A stretch of 64,000 nt of DNA from Bacteroides faecichinchillae JCM 17102 (GCF_000614145.1 NZ_BAKK01000007.1:1-64000); one strand, 5' to 3'. Shown: positions 17,300 through 27,732, counted from the stretch's first letter. Program-made: numbers and translations. Notes: a model not told the origin generated them from the letters alone.

Positions 17300-18067
17300 T
17301 TATTTTATAATTCCACGCTCTGAGCTGCGTATAAAATTGACAATATAATCAATTTCCGGACTCTTTTCAAATTCATTTTCGATCTTCTTCAATGCATCAG
17401 TCGTATTCAGACCGCTTTGATAGATAATACGATAAGCATTGTGGATACTTTCAATCGTTTCATTAGAGAATCCCCGACGACGGAGACCGATAATGTTGAT
17501 CCCGCAGAAAGCAATTGGTTCACGTCCCGCAATGATATACGGAGGAATATCTTTGCTAAAACGACATCCTCCCTGAATCATCACATGACCACCCACATGG
17601 CAGAACTGGTGCATCAGTACGTTAGCGCTAATAATAGCGTTATCATCAATTACAATTTCTCCTGCCATTTTGGTCGAATTACCAATGATGCAACCGTTAC
17701 CGATTAATGCATCATGAGCAACATGCATACCTTCCATCAGCAAGTTATTGCTACCTACAATTGTACGCCCTTTAGCGGCTGTACCGCGGTTAATCGTTAC
17801 ATTCTCACGAATCAGGTTGTTATCTCCTATTTCCGCGGTGGTTTCTTCTCCCTGGAATTTCAGATCTTGAGGAATGGCTCCGATAACGGCTCCCGGAAAG
17901 ATTGTATTTCCATTACCGATGCGTGAACCATATAAAATATTGGCATTAGCCATAATCTTATTATTATCGCCGATTACCACGTTTTTATCAATAAATACAA
18001 AAGGCGCAATTTCTACGTTTTCTCCGATCTTTGCTTCGGGATGAATATACGCTAAGGAACTTATCAT
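17300..18067 (-). CDS. lpxA: Acyl-[ACP]--UDP-N-acetylglucosamine O-acyltransferase
   Basis: A 255-residue LpxA, the first enzyme of lipid A synthesis, which transfers a 3-hydroxyacyl chain from ACP to UDP-GlcNAc. The protein is a left-handed beta helix of hexapeptide repeats (IGNGNTIFPGAVIG, IGNGCIIGNSTKM), with the catalytic histidine in GMHVAHDALIG, and a C-terminal helical domain. Length equals the family norm. It lies 20 bp downstream of lpxC-fabZ in the run lpxD, lpxC-fabZ, lpxA. Confidence 0.96.
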   Translation of the reverse strand: MISSLAYIHPEAKIGENVEIAPFVFIDKNVVIGDNNKIMANANILYGSRIGNGNTIFPGAVIGAIPQDLKFQGEETTAEIGDNNLIRENVTINRGTAAKGRTIVGSNNLLMEGMHVAHDALIGNGCIIGNSTKMAGEIVIDDNAIISANVLMHQFCHVGGHVMIQGGCRFSKDIPPYIIAGREPIAFCGINIIGLRRRGFSNETIESIHNAYRIIYQSGLNTTDALKKIENEFEKSPEIDYIVNFIRSSERGIIK

Positions 18068-18087
18068 CTTAAATACTTAATTATGAA

Positions 18088-19473
18088 TTACTTGTTTTTT
18101 ACTATCTGTGCCATAAATTCAGCTTCGCAAACTACTTTCTCGCCAACAAATGCATACCCTTTCATTGTAGAGATTCCTCGACGGATCGGAGCTAGTAATT
18201 CTACGCGGAAAACTAATGTGTCTCCGGGAACTACTTTCTGGCGGAATTTAACTCCATCTATTTTCATGAAATAGGTAGAATAACGTTCCGGTTCGTCTAC
18301 AGAGTTCAGAACAAGTAGTCCACCAGTTTGTGCCATTGCTTCAACTTGAAGTACTCCCGGCATTACGGGCTCTTGCGGGAAATGTCCCTGGAAGAAGGGC
18401 TCATTACCTGTTACGTTCTTAACACCTATGATGTAGTTAGCACCGATTTCGATCACCTTATCCACTAATTGGAATGGATAACGATGGGGCAATAATTCAC
18501 GAATGCGGTTTACATCCATCACTGGTTCACGATTGCAATCGTAAGTTGGTGCCTGAATTTCGTGCAGACGGATTTCTTTTCTCATCTGACGGGCAAACTT
18601 ATTGTTGATTGTATGACCGGGACGAGTCGCGATAATACGGCCTTTGATTGGTTTACCAATCAATGCAAGGTCACCAATAACATCTAGCAGTTTATGACGG
18701 GCACATTCATTCGCCCAAACCAGTGGTTTGTGGTTGATGTATCCCAGTTGGCTAGCATCCATGTGAGGTACTCCCATGATATCTGCCAGCTTATCATAAC
18801 TTTCCTGCGACATTTTGCGTTCGTAGATAACAATTGCATTGTCCAAGTCACCTCCTTTGATCAAGCCTGCAGCAAGAAGAGGTTCTATTTCGCGAACAAA
18901 GACGAATGTACGGCTGGCAGCCACTTCGTCTTTGAACTTGTTCATATCTTCAAGTGTAGCAAACTGATTCGGGATGATCATTGAATCATACGAAACCAGT
19001 ACGTTCAAACTAAAATTCTCGTCAGGTAGTACAATGATCGAGGAACCGGTCTCTTCGTCACGAAATTCAATTTTCGATTTGATGATATAAAAGTCTTTAA
19101 CAGCACTTTGTTCTACTGTTCCTACACGTTCAATTTCTTGAACATAATATTGTGCACTACCATCCAGAATGGGAAATTCCGGACCATTGACTTGGATAAG
19201 ACAGTTATCAATGCCCAATGCATAAAGGGCTGCCATACCATGCTCTATAGTGCTTACTTTAACTCCATTTTTTGATAACACAGTACCACGAGTCGTTTCT
19301 GTTACGTTGTCGGCTACTGCATCAATAGTTGGTGCTCCCTCCAGATCAATACGTTGTATTTTATATCCATGATTATCCGGGGCAGGATTAAATGTAACAG
19401 TGAGATCAAGTCCAGTGTGAAGACCTTTCCCGCTCAGTGAAAAGCTATCTTTCAGCGTTTTTTGTTTCAGCAT
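18088..19473 (-). CDS. lpxC-fabZ: Bifunctional UDP-3-O-acyl-GlcNAc deacetylase / 3-hydroxyacyl-ACP dehydratase
   Basis: A 461-residue fusion. Residues 1 to about 305 are LpxC, the committed deacetylase of lipid A synthesis, with SGKGLHTG, the zinc-site STIEHGMAAL and the later HKLLDVIGDLAL. Residues about 310-461 are FabZ, which dehydrates 3-hydroxyacyl-ACP; LLPHRYPFQLVDKV and the catalytic GHFPQEPVMPG are present. The fusion is well known in Bacteroidota and joins competing uses of 3-hydroxyacyl-ACP. The start lies 3 bp after the lpxD stop. Confidence 0.96.
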   Translation of the reverse strand: MLKQKTLKDSFSLSGKGLHTGLDLTVTFNPAPDNHGYKIQRIDLEGAPTIDAVADNVTETTRGTVLSKNGVKVSTIEHGMAALYALGIDNCLIQVNGPEFPILDGSAQYYVQEIERVGTVEQSAVKDFYIIKSKIEFRDEETGSSIIVLPDENFSLNVLVSYDSMIIPNQFATLEDMNKFKDEVAASRTFVFVREIEPLLAAGLIKGGDLDNAIVIYERKMSQESYDKLADIMGVPHMDASQLGYINHKPLVWANECARHKLLDVIGDLALIGKPIKGRIIATRPGHTINNKFARQMRKEIRLHEIQAPTYDCNREPVMDVNRIRELLPHRYPFQLVDKVIEIGANYIIGVKNVTGNEPFFQGHFPQEPVMPGVLQVEAMAQTGGLLVLNSVDEPERYSTYFMKIDGVKFRQKVVPGDTLVFRVELLAPIRRGISTMKGYAFVGEKVVCEAEFMAQIVKNK

Positions 19474-19476
19474 TGG

Positions 19477-20517
19477 TTACTTATTTAATTGTTGTTTTAA
19501 TTCTTCCAATTCCTTGCGTAGATTATTCAGTTCTGTGTACATATCCGGCAATTTCTTTGCCATAACAGCAGCCTTGAAGTAGGGTTTGGGTTCCATAGGA
19601 GGTGTTCCGATAAGTACACTATCCGGTTTGATACTGCTTGGTACACCGGATTGTGCTCCTAAATTAACACGATCGCCTACTTTGATATGTCCGGCAATAC
19701 CTACTTGTCCACCAAACATACACCATTCTCCAATTTTGGTTGAACCGGCAATACCTACCTGAGCAGCCATAACTGTGTGCGAACCGATTTCATCATTATG
19801 TGCAATCTGCACAAGATTATCTATTTTAGCACCACTATGTATCACTGTAGCTCCCATTGTTGCACGGTCTATACAAGTATTGGCGCCTATATCAACTTTA
19901 TCTTCCAGAATGACAATACCAATCTGCGGAATCTTATCATAACCGTTTGATGTGGGAGCGAAACCAAACCCGTCAGCTCCTATTACAGCACCTGAATGTA
20001 CAATACATTCATTACCGATGCGACAGTCATGATAAACATTTACATTAGAATAAAGCAGACAACTATTGCCTATTTTCACGCCATCTCCAATGAAAGTATG
20101 CGGGTAAATCTGGGTATTATCACCAATAATGGTATTTTCGCCGATGTATGCGAAAGCACCTATATATACGTTCTCACCAATTTTGGCACTAGGTGCAACA
20201 AAAGCTAATGAATCGATTCCTTGCTTTTTAGGCTTACTCATTTCGTAGAGATTAAGCAACTTTGCAAGGCTTTCATAAGCATTGTCTACTTTGATAAGAG
20301 TTGTTTTAATTTCTTGCTCGGGAACAAAGTCCTTATTTACCAATACAATACTGGATTGTGTATCGTATATGTAAGGTGTATATTTAGGGTTTGATAGGAA
20401 AGAAATAGCTCCGGGCATTCCCTCCTCAATCTTGGCGAATGTATGTACCGTTGCATTTTCATCTCCTACGATTTCCCCTTGGATAAATGCTGCAATTTGC
20501 TTAGCCGAGAACTCCAT
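19477..20517 (-). CDS. lpxD: UDP-3-O-acylglucosamine N-acyltransferase
   Basis: A 346-residue LpxD, the third lipid A enzyme. The N-terminal uridine-binding domain ([25 protein letters not shown]) is followed by a hexapeptide-repeat beta helix with [10 protein letters not shown], the catalytic QIAHNDEIG, and a C-terminal coiled helix ([17 protein letters not shown]). First gene of the lpxD, lpxC-fabZ, lpxA run; spacing to lpxC-fabZ is 3 bp. The upstream HD-domain gene is 82 bp away on the same strand. Confidence 0.96.
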   Translation of the reverse strand: MEFSAKQIAAFIQGEIVGDENATVHTFAKIEEGMPGAISFLSNPKYTPYIYDTQSSIVLVNKDFVPEQEIKTTLIKVDNAYESLAKLLNLYEMSKPKKQGIDSLAFVAPSAKIGENVYIGAFAYIGENTIIGDNTQIYPHTFIGDGVKIGNSCLLYSNVNVYHDCRIGNECIVHSGAVIGADGFGFAPTSNGYDKIPQIGIVILEDKVDIGANTCIDRATMGATVIHSGAKIDNLVQIAHNDEIGSHTVMAAQVGIAGSTKIGEWCMFGGQVGIAGHIKVGDRVNLGAQSGVPSSIKPDSVLIGTPPMEPKPYFKAAVMAKKLPDMYTELNNLRKELEELKQQLNK

Positions 20518-20599
20518 GTCTTTATTTTAAATTTAATTAGTTCACAAATAACGGACTTTTTTTTTCAGATTTCCGTACTATTGAATGAATATTTTATAC

Positions 20600-21829
20600 T
20601 TATGTATGCAATCTATGATAGCAGAGATAGTATTTCTTTACCTTTTTAGATAGCAAAGAGATATTTAGCATATCCGATGCTTCGGCAATATTTTTGATAG
20701 TGCCGTCTTTATAGATAATGTCAATACTGTCATCGGCCGGGTCGTACATATTCTTTTCGATGCTGGGGGTAGAGACGAAATAATTCGCTTCGGAAAAGGG
20801 TATGTCTAGTTGTTGACTGATTTGCAAAGTCAACTCTTTTATTCTGTCCTCACCGATGGGTTCGGAAGAAATCTCCACTTTAAAGATGTTACGATTAATC
20901 ATTCCCAAACTTAAAGTCGAAAGAACTTTATCCGGATGAGAACTCCATACTTTTAATGCCGTCCAAATATCATTGTCATCTAGTTTGATAAATTGTTCCA
21001 GACAGGCAGAATTGCTATAGAATTCTTTATGATTAATATCGTTATATAAGAAAAAATGTAATGCAGGTGAAGCAAATAATTCTATTCCTTGAGAGGCTAG
21101 TTCTTTGGCACGAAGCAATGTACTGATCAGCATTCGCTCATAGGCTACTGAAGTCTTATGCAGATATACTTGCCAGTACATTAAGCGGCGCGCTGTAAGA
21201 AAGTTCTCGATGGAATAAATTCCTTTAGATTCGATAACCAACCGGTCATCAGCTACATCGAGCATTTTGATAATACGCGCAGAACCGATGTTCCCTTCCG
21301 TAACACCTGTGTAAAAACTATCCCGACGAAGATAATCAAGTCTGTCCATATCCAATTGACCGCTAACAAGCTGGTGCAGAAAACGCTTCGGATATTCATC
21401 TTTGAAAATTTGAATGGCAAGGTTGAGTTGTCCATTCATATCTTTGTTCATTCGCTCCATAAGCATCAAGGAAATCTCTTCATGAGAAACCCCTTTGACG
21501 ATGGTATCTTCAAGTACGTGTGAGAAAGGACCATGACCTATATCATGCAACAAGATAGCGGCTTGTACTGCTTCCGCTTCACTATCAAAGATAAAGTTTC
21601 CTTTGGATGCCAATTGTGTGATGGCTTCACTCATCAGGTAAAAAGCGCCTAAGGAATGTTGGAAACGGGTATGCTGTGCTCCAGGATACACCACTGAAGA
21701 GAGTCCTACTTGCTTGATACGGGTGAGACGCTGCAAAAGGGGGTGTCGTACAATATCGTATAACAACCCCTTTGGGATATTGATAAACCCAAATACCGGG
21801 TCATTGATTATCTTTCTTTCGTAAGGCAT
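20600..21829 (-). CDS. HD-superfamily phosphohydrolase (SAMHD1/dGTPase-like)
   Basis: A 409-residue HD hydrolase. The metal/catalytic motifs are QHTRFQHSLGAFYL (first His), LLHDIGHGPFSH (HD pair) and the later QLDMDRLDYLRRD (Asp). This order matches the SAMHD1/YdhJ-type branch, which acts on nucleotides; the substrate is inferred. It starts 7 bp after the pyrF stop and is likely part of the purM-prfA-pyrF-HD transcript, which would fit a nucleotide-related role. Confidence 0.9.
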   Translation of the reverse strand: MPYERKIINDPVFGFINIPKGLLYDIVRHPLLQRLTRIKQVGLSSVVYPGAQHTRFQHSLGAFYLMSEAITQLASKGNFIFDSEAEAVQAAILLHDIGHGPFSHVLEDTIVKGVSHEEISLMLMERMNKDMNGQLNLAIQIFKDEYPKRFLHQLVSGQLDMDRLDYLRRDSFYTGVTEGNIGSARIIKMLDVADDRLVIESKGIYSIENFLTARRLMYWQVYLHKTSVAYERMLISTLLRAKELASQGIELFASPALHFFLYNDINHKEFYSNSACLEQFIKLDDNDIWTALKVWSSHPDKVLSTLSLGMINRNIFKVEISSEPIGEDRIKELTLQISQQLDIPFSEANYFVSTPSIEKNMYDPADDSIDIIYKDGTIKNIAEASDMLNISLLSKKVKKYYLCYHRLHT

Positions 21830-21836
21830 TCGTTTT

Positions 21837-22661
21837 TTAGAGAATCGCTTTTAGTTGTTCAGCCATTTGTGCCTGTACTTCTTGTGCAGCTTTGCGGGCA
21901 GCTTCTGCAAACTTTTCTGTTTTATCTACGTAGATAATACCCCGCGAAGAATTAACAATCAGTCCACAAGTACTGTTCATGCCGTATTTACATACTTCAT
22001 CAAGTGAACCACCTTGAGCACCTACACCAGGAACCAATAAAAAATGATTAGGAACAATCTTACGAATATCTTCGAAAGCGCGCCCCTGAGTAGCACCTAC
22101 CACATACATCATGCGGTCTTCGCTGGCCCATTCTTGTGATTTACGCAGTACTTTTTCAAACAAACGTTCACCGTTTACATCTTCTGTCAATTGGAAGTCG
22201 TGAGAACCTTTGTTTGAAGTCAGTGCTAACAGAATAACCCATTTTCCTTCGTAAGTAAGGAATGGAGTCACACTGTCTTCACCCATATAAGGGGCTACAG
22301 TTACTGAATCTATGTTTAATTCTTCAAAAAAGGTACGCGCATACATGGCTGAGGTATTCCCGATATCACCGCGCTTTGCATCAGCGATAATGAATTGATC
22401 AGGATAGTTCTTTTTAATATATTGCACTGTCTTTTCGAAAGCAATCCAACCTTTTACACCCATGCTCTCATAGAAAGCCAGATTAGGTTTGTAAGCGATA
22501 CATAAATCGGCTGTAGCGTCGATAATAGCCTTGTTAAAAGCAAATATAGGCTCCTCTTCCTTCAATAGATGTTCAGGAATCTTTTTAATGTCCGTATCCA
22601 AACCTACGCAAAGGAATGATTTTTTGCGTTTTATGTTTTCAAATAGTTGTTGTTTATCCAT
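21837..22661 (-). CDS. pyrF: Orotidine 5'-phosphate decarboxylase
   Basis: A 274-residue PyrF of the longer type 2 subfamily. It decarboxylates OMP to UMP in pyrimidine synthesis. The catalytic Asp-Lys-x-x-Asp motif is in [12 protein letters not shown], and the phosphate-binding end is in [12 protein letters not shown] plus [11 protein letters not shown]. It is between prfA (26 bp upstream) and the HD hydrolase (7 bp downstream), probably one operon starting at purM. Confidence 0.96.
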   Translation of the reverse strand: MDKQQLFENIKRKKSFLCVGLDTDIKKIPEHLLKEEEPIFAFNKAIIDATADLCIAYKPNLAFYESMGVKGWIAFEKTVQYIKKNYPDQFIIADAKRGDIGNTSAMYARTFFEELNIDSVTVAPYMGEDSVTPFLTYEGKWVILLALTSNKGSHDFQLTEDVNGERLFEKVLRKSQEWASEDRMMYVVGATQGRAFEDIRKIVPNHFLLVPGVGAQGGSLDEVCKYGMNSTCGLIVNSSRGIIYVDKTEKFAEAARKAAQEVQAQMAEQLKAIL

Positions 22662-22687
22662 ATCTATTATTACAAATTACTAATCAT

Positions 22688-23800
22688 TTAAAGCTCGCTC
22701 TCCTTCAATCGTTCTGCATTTTCAGCTACAATCAGATGGTCGATACAATCTTGGATATCTCCGTCCATAAAGGCTGCAAGGTTATAAATAGTATAGTTGA
22801 TACGATGATCGGTGATACGTCCTTGCGGATAGTTGTAGGTACGGATCTTTGCTGAACGGTCACCGGTTGATACCATTGTCTTGCGTTTGGAAGCAATGTC
22901 ATCAATATATTTTTGATGTTCTTTATCGTAGATGAATGTACGAAGTCGAGCTAAAGCACGTTCTTTATTTTTGGGTTGATCGCGAGTCTCGGTACATTCG
23001 ATCAGGATTTCTTCTGCTATTCCTGTATTTGGATTTTTCCATATATATCGCAAACGTACACCGGACTCTACCTTATTTACGTTCTGTCCGCCGGCACCAC
23101 CACTTCGGAAAGTATCCCATTTGATTTCTCCTTCGTTGATGATTACATCAAATTCTTCGGCTTCGGGAAGTACGGCAACAGAAGCTGCTGAAGTATGTAC
23201 ACGTCCTTGAGTTTCTGTTGCAGGTACGCGTTGTACGCGGTGAACACCTGATTCATATTTTAATGTTCCATAAACACTATCTCCTGTGACGCTACATATT
23301 ATTTCCTTATATCCGCCTGCTGCTCCTTCATTGGCGCTGGAAACTTCCATTTTCCAACCTTTAGTTTCGAAATATTTGGCGTACATTCGGAAAAGGTCAC
23401 CAGCAAAGATGGCAGCCTCATCGCCCCCTGTTCCACCACGAATTTCAAGAATCGCATTTCTGCCATCTTGTGGATCAGCGGGGACAAGCATTAGTTTGAT
23501 TTCTTCCTCTAATTGTGGAAGACGATCCTGACTGTTGTCCATTTCTTCCTTTGCCATCTCACGCATTTCGGAGTCTGACTCGGTTGCCAGAATATTTTTA
23601 GCTTCTTCGATATTTCCTAATAATTGGATATATTCCTTGCGGGCTTTCATCAAATCATCCAGCTCTTTATATTCCTTCGTTAGTTTGACATAACGCTTTT
23701 GATCGGCAATGACTGCCGGGTCAGTAATAAGAGTAGATATTTCTTCAAAGCGGGCTACAAGTCCGTCCAGTTTCTCTAATATGGTATTGTTATCTGCCAT
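22688..23800 (-). CDS. prfA: Peptide chain release factor 1
   Basis: A 370-residue RF1, which reads UAA and UAG stop codons. The GGQ loop is in FRSGGAGGQNVNKV; the anticodon-like tripeptide region is in RVPATETQGRVHTSAASV with the PxT-type motif of RF1. Domain order and length are normal. Its start lies 3 bp after the purM stop, indicating co-transcription. Confidence 0.97.
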   Translation of the reverse strand: MADNNTILEKLDGLVARFEEISTLITDPAVIADQKRYVKLTKEYKELDDLMKARKEYIQLLGNIEEAKNILATESDSEMREMAKEEMDNSQDRLPQLEEEIKLMLVPADPQDGRNAILEIRGGTGGDEAAIFAGDLFRMYAKYFETKGWKMEVSSANEGAAGGYKEIICSVTGDSVYGTLKYESGVHRVQRVPATETQGRVHTSAASVAVLPEAEEFDVIINEGEIKWDTFRSGGAGGQNVNKVESGVRLRYIWKNPNTGIAEEILIECTETRDQPKNKERALARLRTFIYDKEHQKYIDDIASKRKTMVSTGDRSAKIRTYNYPQGRITDHRINYTIYNLAAFMDGDIQDCIDHLIVAENAERLKESEL

Positions 23801-23803
23801 TCT

Positions 23804-24970
23804 TTAATATCTAAATTCTCCGAATTCGCTCTTAATAATTAACTCTGTCTTATCACATGCCTCAATACGACCTACGATCTGTGCTGGAATCCCGAATGAT
23901 TCAGAAATCTTAATGACTTCTTCTGCGTGTTCCGGTGACAAGTAAACTTCCATACGGTGTCCCATGTTAAATACCTTATACATTTCAGCCCAATCCGTAC
24001 CACTTTGTTCCTGAATAGTCTTGAACAAAGGAGGAACCGGGAACAGGTTGTCTTTGATGACACGTACATTTTCTACGAAATGAAGTACTTTAGTTTGTGC
24101 ACCACCGGAACAGTGGACCATGCCATGAATATTGGGCCGGAGAGCATCGAGTAATTTCTTCACTACCGGTGCATAAGTGCGGGTAGGAGAGAGAACTAGC
24201 TTTCCTGCATCAATCGGAGAATTTTCGACTTTATCAGTCAGTTTTAACTTACCGGAATATACCAATTCTTCGGGAACGGCAGCATCGTAACTTTCAGGAT
24301 ATTTATTGGCTAGGTATTTGCCGAAAACATCGTGACGGGCACTAGTCAAACCATTGCTACCCATTCCTCCGTTATATTCTTTTTCATAAGTTGCCTGTCC
24401 ATAAGACGCTAAACCGACAATTACATCACCTGGCCGGATATTAGCATTGTTGATAACTTCCGAACGTTTCATGCGGCAAGTAACGGTTGAATCAACGATG
24501 ATGGTGCGTACTAAATCGCCTACATCAGCAGTCTCGCCACCGGTAGCGTATACACCTACACCCATTTCACGGAGCTCGGCTAGTAATTCATCAGTTCCGT
24601 TGATAATGGCGGAAATCACTTCTCCGGGTATTAATAATTTGTTACGTCCAATGGTAGAGGAAACAAGGATATTGTCTACGGCTCCTACACAAAGCAAATC
24701 GTCGATGTTCATAATCAAAGCATCCTGTGCGATACCTTTCCAAACGGAAAGGTCACCTGTTTCTTTCCAATACATATACGCTAATGAGGATTTGGTTCCT
24801 GCACCGTCAGCATGCATGATATTGCAATATTCAGGATCACCGCCTAAAATATCAGGAATGATTTTACAAAAAGCCTGCGGGAAAATACCTTTGTCTATGT
24901 TTTTGATGGCGTTGTGCACATCTTCTTTTGATGCGCTTACGCCACGCATCATGTATCGTTGATTACTCAT
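23804..24970 (-). CDS. purM: Phosphoribosylformylglycinamidine cyclo-ligase
   Basis: A 388-residue AIR synthase, the fifth step of purine synthesis. Motifs include the ADGAGTKSSLAY substrate loop, NIDDLLCVGA, ATGGETADVGDLV, and the C-terminal MGHRMEVY. It is longer than E. coli PurM (345) and of the Bacteroidota type. First gene of a tight run with prfA, pyrF and the HD hydrolase. A -7 element lies at 25004-24997. Confidence 0.93.
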   Translation of the reverse strand: MSNQRYMMRGVSASKEDVHNAIKNIDKGIFPQAFCKIIPDILGGDPEYCNIMHADGAGTKSSLAYMYWKETGDLSVWKGIAQDALIMNIDDLLCVGAVDNILVSSTIGRNKLLIPGEVISAIINGTDELLAELREMGVGVYATGGETADVGDLVRTIIVDSTVTCRMKRSEVINNANIRPGDVIVGLASYGQATYEKEYNGGMGSNGLTSARHDVFGKYLANKYPESYDAAVPEELVYSGKLKLTDKVENSPIDAGKLVLSPTRTYAPVVKKLLDALRPNIHGMVHCSGGAQTKVLHFVENVRVIKDNLFPVPPLFKTIQEQSGTDWAEMYKVFNMGHRMEVYLSPEHAEEVIKISESFGIPAQIVGRIEACDKTELIIKSEFGEFRY

Positions 24971-24996
24971 GAGTTATAGAATTTTGTATACGGCTG

Positions 24997-25004
24997 CAAA
25001 AGTA
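24997..25004 (-). promoter_or_regulatory. -7 element of the purM operon
   Basis: TACTTTTG on the minus strand matches TAnnTTTG, 27 bp before the purM ATG. The -33 side is an A/T run without a clear TTTG. Confidence 0.5.
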
Positions 25005-25048
25005 CGGCTTTTTTTTTTGGACAGACAACTATCTTTATAGAAATGGCA

Positions 25049-25098
25049 TTGCCTAAAAAAGTTTCGTATCTTACTGAATGCGAAAACTTTTTAGGCAA
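25049..25098 (-). terminator. Hairpin after lemA
   Basis: Arms 25049-25066 and 25081-25098 (TTGCCTAAAAA and its complement at the base) are 18 bp each with one local offset and a 14-nt loop. The hairpin starts 26 bp beyond the lemA stop on the minus strand and probably separates this unit from purM. Confidence 0.6.
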
Positions 25099-25124
25099 TA
25101 AATATCTGTTAAGTAATGCTAGTT

Positions 25125-25705
25125 TTAGAACTCTACTTTCGGAGCTTTTTCACTTCCTTCTTCCGCCTGAAAATAGGCCTTTTTGTCAAAACCGAACATT
25201 CCTGCAAAAATGTTTTTCGGGAAACGACGGATATTAGTATTGTATGCCTGTGCAGCATCATTGAAGTTTTTACGAGCCACATTGATACGGTTTTCCGTGC
25301 CTTCTAACTGAGCTTGTAATTCCAGAAAGTTCTGATTAGCTTTCAAGTCCGGATAGTTTTCTGTGATTGCAAGTAATTTACCCAAAGCTGATGTAACAGC
25401 GCCTTGTGCTTTCTGATATTCCGCTAATTTTTCCGGAGTGAGATCGGCAGCATCCACTTTGATTTGCGTGGCTTTACTACGTGCTTCAACCACACCTTCC
25501 AGTGTCTCTTTTTCGTGAGTTGCATATCCTTTTACTGTATTTACCAGATTTGGAATCAAGTCTGCTCGACGTTGATATTGAGTTTCTACATTTGCCCATT
25601 GCCCGTTTACATTTTCTTCCATTGCCACCAGCCCATTATATACACTGACAGCCAGATAACAAGGATTACTACAATAGCTAAAATGATAATAATTGACTTT
25701 TTCAT
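25125..25705 (-). pseudogene. lemA: lemA, N-terminus separated by a one-base deletion
   Basis: LemA proteins have an N-terminal membrane anchor and a long helical body. The anchor begins at the ATG at 25705 (MKKSIIIILAIVVILVIWL) but runs out of frame with the body (MEENVNGQWANVETQYQRR, then ADLIPNLVNTVKGYA and NFLELQAQLEGTENRI), which ends at 25125. Adding one G near 25649 gives WLVSVYNGLV, the usual junction, so a single base seems lost. Without it only a soluble fragment from a GTG at 25628 could be made. It is the second gene after the TPM-domain gene, which is also broken. LemA function is poorly known. Confidence 0.85.
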
Positions 25706-25786
25706 GTTTCTTGCTTTTATTAAGTTTGAAAATCAGATTTCTTATTAGTTGAGTTCAAATTAATTTCTCTATAATCATAATTAGAA

Positions 25787-26712
25787 TCAGAACCGTGAAC
25801 CGGCACCTCCTCCTCCTCCTGAACCACCTCCAAAGCTTCCTCCGCCGAAACCGCCTCCAAAGCCTCCGCCATGTCCTCTTCCTCCACCGAAGCCACCAAT
25901 AAACGGACCACCTCCGCCACCTCCTCTGTGACGGTAGTCATCATCATAACTTTGCTGTTGTCTTTTGACTGTATGTCCACAATTTCTACATGTGTAAACA
26001 ACCTCTTCTGTCTTGATTCCATTTACATTTGAAATAGGTCTGCTGCTACTCCTTTGCAATTTGTGCTTGCCACATTTGGGACAACGGCTCTGATTCCATG
26101 AAGCATAGAAGCTACTCCGATACCAAAGGCAATAAAACAAATGATAGCAATAATCATATCATTAGACCCACTTCCTTCTGGCTCGGAAACTGAATCATTT
26201 TCCATAGAACCGTCGAGACGCTGACAAGTGGCTTTTAACCCGGCCAACATTCCTGCATCCCAATTCCCATCTTTTAAATATGGAATCATATATCGGGTCT
26301 GGATTCTTTTACAGATTGCATCAGGAAGTACGCTTTCCAGTCCGTAGCCGGTATAAAATTGGATACAACGTTGATCTGTCACTAGTAAAATGGCTAATCC
26401 GTTGTCCTTATCTTTTTTCCCCACTCCCCATTTATTCAGTAGCTGATGGCAGAAATCAAAACAGGATTCTTCTCCAATTGAAGGAACGACAGCTACTACT
26501 GTTTCAATTCCAGTTTGTTGTTCCAAGGCGTAAAGCATAGCGTCAATAGAGTCGCAAACTGCTTGCGATAGTATACCTGTTGGATTACAAACATACTGCA
26601 TTCTATTTTGCAGATGTACTTTCGGAAGATTGTCTACCGTATATACTTTTTCTTGAGCTTGCAGGGGTGTCAGCAGAAAAGTAATAAATAACAGTGTGAA
26701 TATTGATTTCAT
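25787..26712 (-). pseudogene. TPM-domain (YgcG-like) protein, frameshifted
   Basis: The first part (26712 to about 26100) has a signal peptide (MKSIFTLLFITFLLTPLQAQ), a TPM domain (GILSQAVCDSIDAMLYALEQ, GLAILLVTDQRCIQFYTGYG) and a membrane helix (MIIAIICFIAFGIGVASML). The next part, in another frame, has a zinc-ribbon (CPKCGKH ... CRNCGH) and a glycine-rich tail with many FGGG units ending at 25787. The two parts together form the normal TPM_phosphatase layout. One added base near 26098-26103 (giving SMLHWNQSRCPKCG) restores a single protein. It is followed by lemA, its usual neighbour. Confidence 0.85.
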
Positions 26713-26730
26713 AACAGTTGTTTTACTTTT

Positions 26731-26738
26731 GCAAATAT
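26731..26738 (-). promoter_or_regulatory. -7 element of the TPM/lemA unit
   Basis: TATATTTG on the minus strand, 19 bp before the ATG at 26712. CAAA at 26763-26766 would be a -33 element but the gap is 24 bp. Confidence 0.4.
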
Positions 26739-26784
26739 ATAGACTTTTTTTAGTACGAATTTCAAACTCTCTGTCGTAATTGTT

Positions 26785-27732
26785 TTAATGAATATACTGT
26801 CCGACGAATTCACGAACTTTCTCGGTATATTCCTTTTTATTCTCTTTGTATGAAACGGCATGAGTCGCTCCTGGGACAATCCACAGAAATTTGGGTTCTG
26901 GTTTGGCTTCATAGAGTGGGTAAACCATCCAGGTAGGTACATACGTATCCTTGTCTCCATGAATAAAGAACATAGGTAAGTCACATTTTGCAACTTGTTT
27001 TAGCGAAGAGGCTTCTTTAAAATTCCAACCGTATTTTTTCTCACACAGCCAACTAGTAGTGTATAACAGTGGGAAAGGAGGAAGATGGAAGGTTGATTTT
27101 AATTCGTGTGCAAACTCATCCCAAACGCTAGTATAACCACAATCTTCTATAAAACATTTTACAAAAGGTTGTTGTTTCTCACCAGATACCATCATGGTTG
27201 TGGCAGCTCCCATCGATATACCATGTATTACCATTTGTGTGCTGTCTCCGAAAATATGGTTCGCAATGTTCATCCATTGCAACACATCAAGTCGGTCTTT
27301 CCAACCCATCTGAATGGCAGGGCCTTCACTATCTCCTTGATGTTGTAGTTCGGGTAAGAGAATATTATATGCTAAATCCCGATTATAAAGATAACCGATC
27401 ATAAACATACGAATAGCGTTATCCGTATATCCGTGCACAATGACGGCCGTTTTATTGGTAGGTTGTGGAGCGGCAACATAAAATGCATGCAGTTGTCTTC
27501 CTTCCGGATTAATAATAAAAGTATCTCTAAGTGCATCCACTTGCCTCAGGCTGTCTACCCATGAACGAAGGAATGGATAGTTTTTGTACATAAAAGGATA
27601 AGAGTCTGCATTTTTAGATAATATCTTAGCATTCGGAGTTAAAGAAAAGTTGAGCATATAAAAACTTCCTCCGATTGTGCAGCCGGTAAGAACCAGCAAA
27701 ATGATAATCATGATATAAATATACTTCTTCAT
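26785..27732 (-). CDS. Alpha/beta hydrolase, membrane-anchored
   Basis: A 315-residue serine hydrolase. The N-terminus is a membrane anchor or signal (YIYIMIIILLVLTGCTIGGSF) with a possible lipobox TGC. The catalytic serine is in HGISMGAATT, the oxyanion-side motif is VIVHGYTDNA, the acid is in HGDKDTYVP and the histidine in GATHAVSY. It looks like the BAAT/acyl-CoA thioester or peptidase S9-type small hydrolases; the substrate is unknown. It lies 61 bp downstream of aroE on the same strand. Confidence 0.87.
   Translation of the reverse strand: MKKYIYIMIIILLVLTGCTIGGSFYMLNFSLTPNAKILSKNADSYPFMYKNYPFLRSWVDSLRQVDALRDTFIINPEGRQLHAFYVAAPQPTNKTAVIVHGYTDNAIRMFMIGYLYNRDLAYNILLPELQHQGDSEGPAIQMGWKDRLDVLQWMNIANHIFGDSTQMVIHGISMGAATTMMVSGEKQQPFVKCFIEDCGYTSVWDEFAHELKSTFHLPPFPLLYTTSWLCEKKYGWNFKEASSLKQVAKCDLPMFFIHGDKDTYVPTWMVYPLYEAKPEPKFLWIVPGATHAVSYKENKKEYTEKVREFVGQYIH

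Noticed and set aside
18088..19473. LpxC-FabZ fusion as a novelty
   Set aside because: This fusion is long known in Bacteroidota, so it is annotated but not reported as a finding.
25720..26022. Valine/glutamate-rich protein on the minus strand
   Set aside because: It is a shifted-frame reading of the glycine-rich tail of the TPM-domain gene; the low-complexity GGN codons keep the other frame open.
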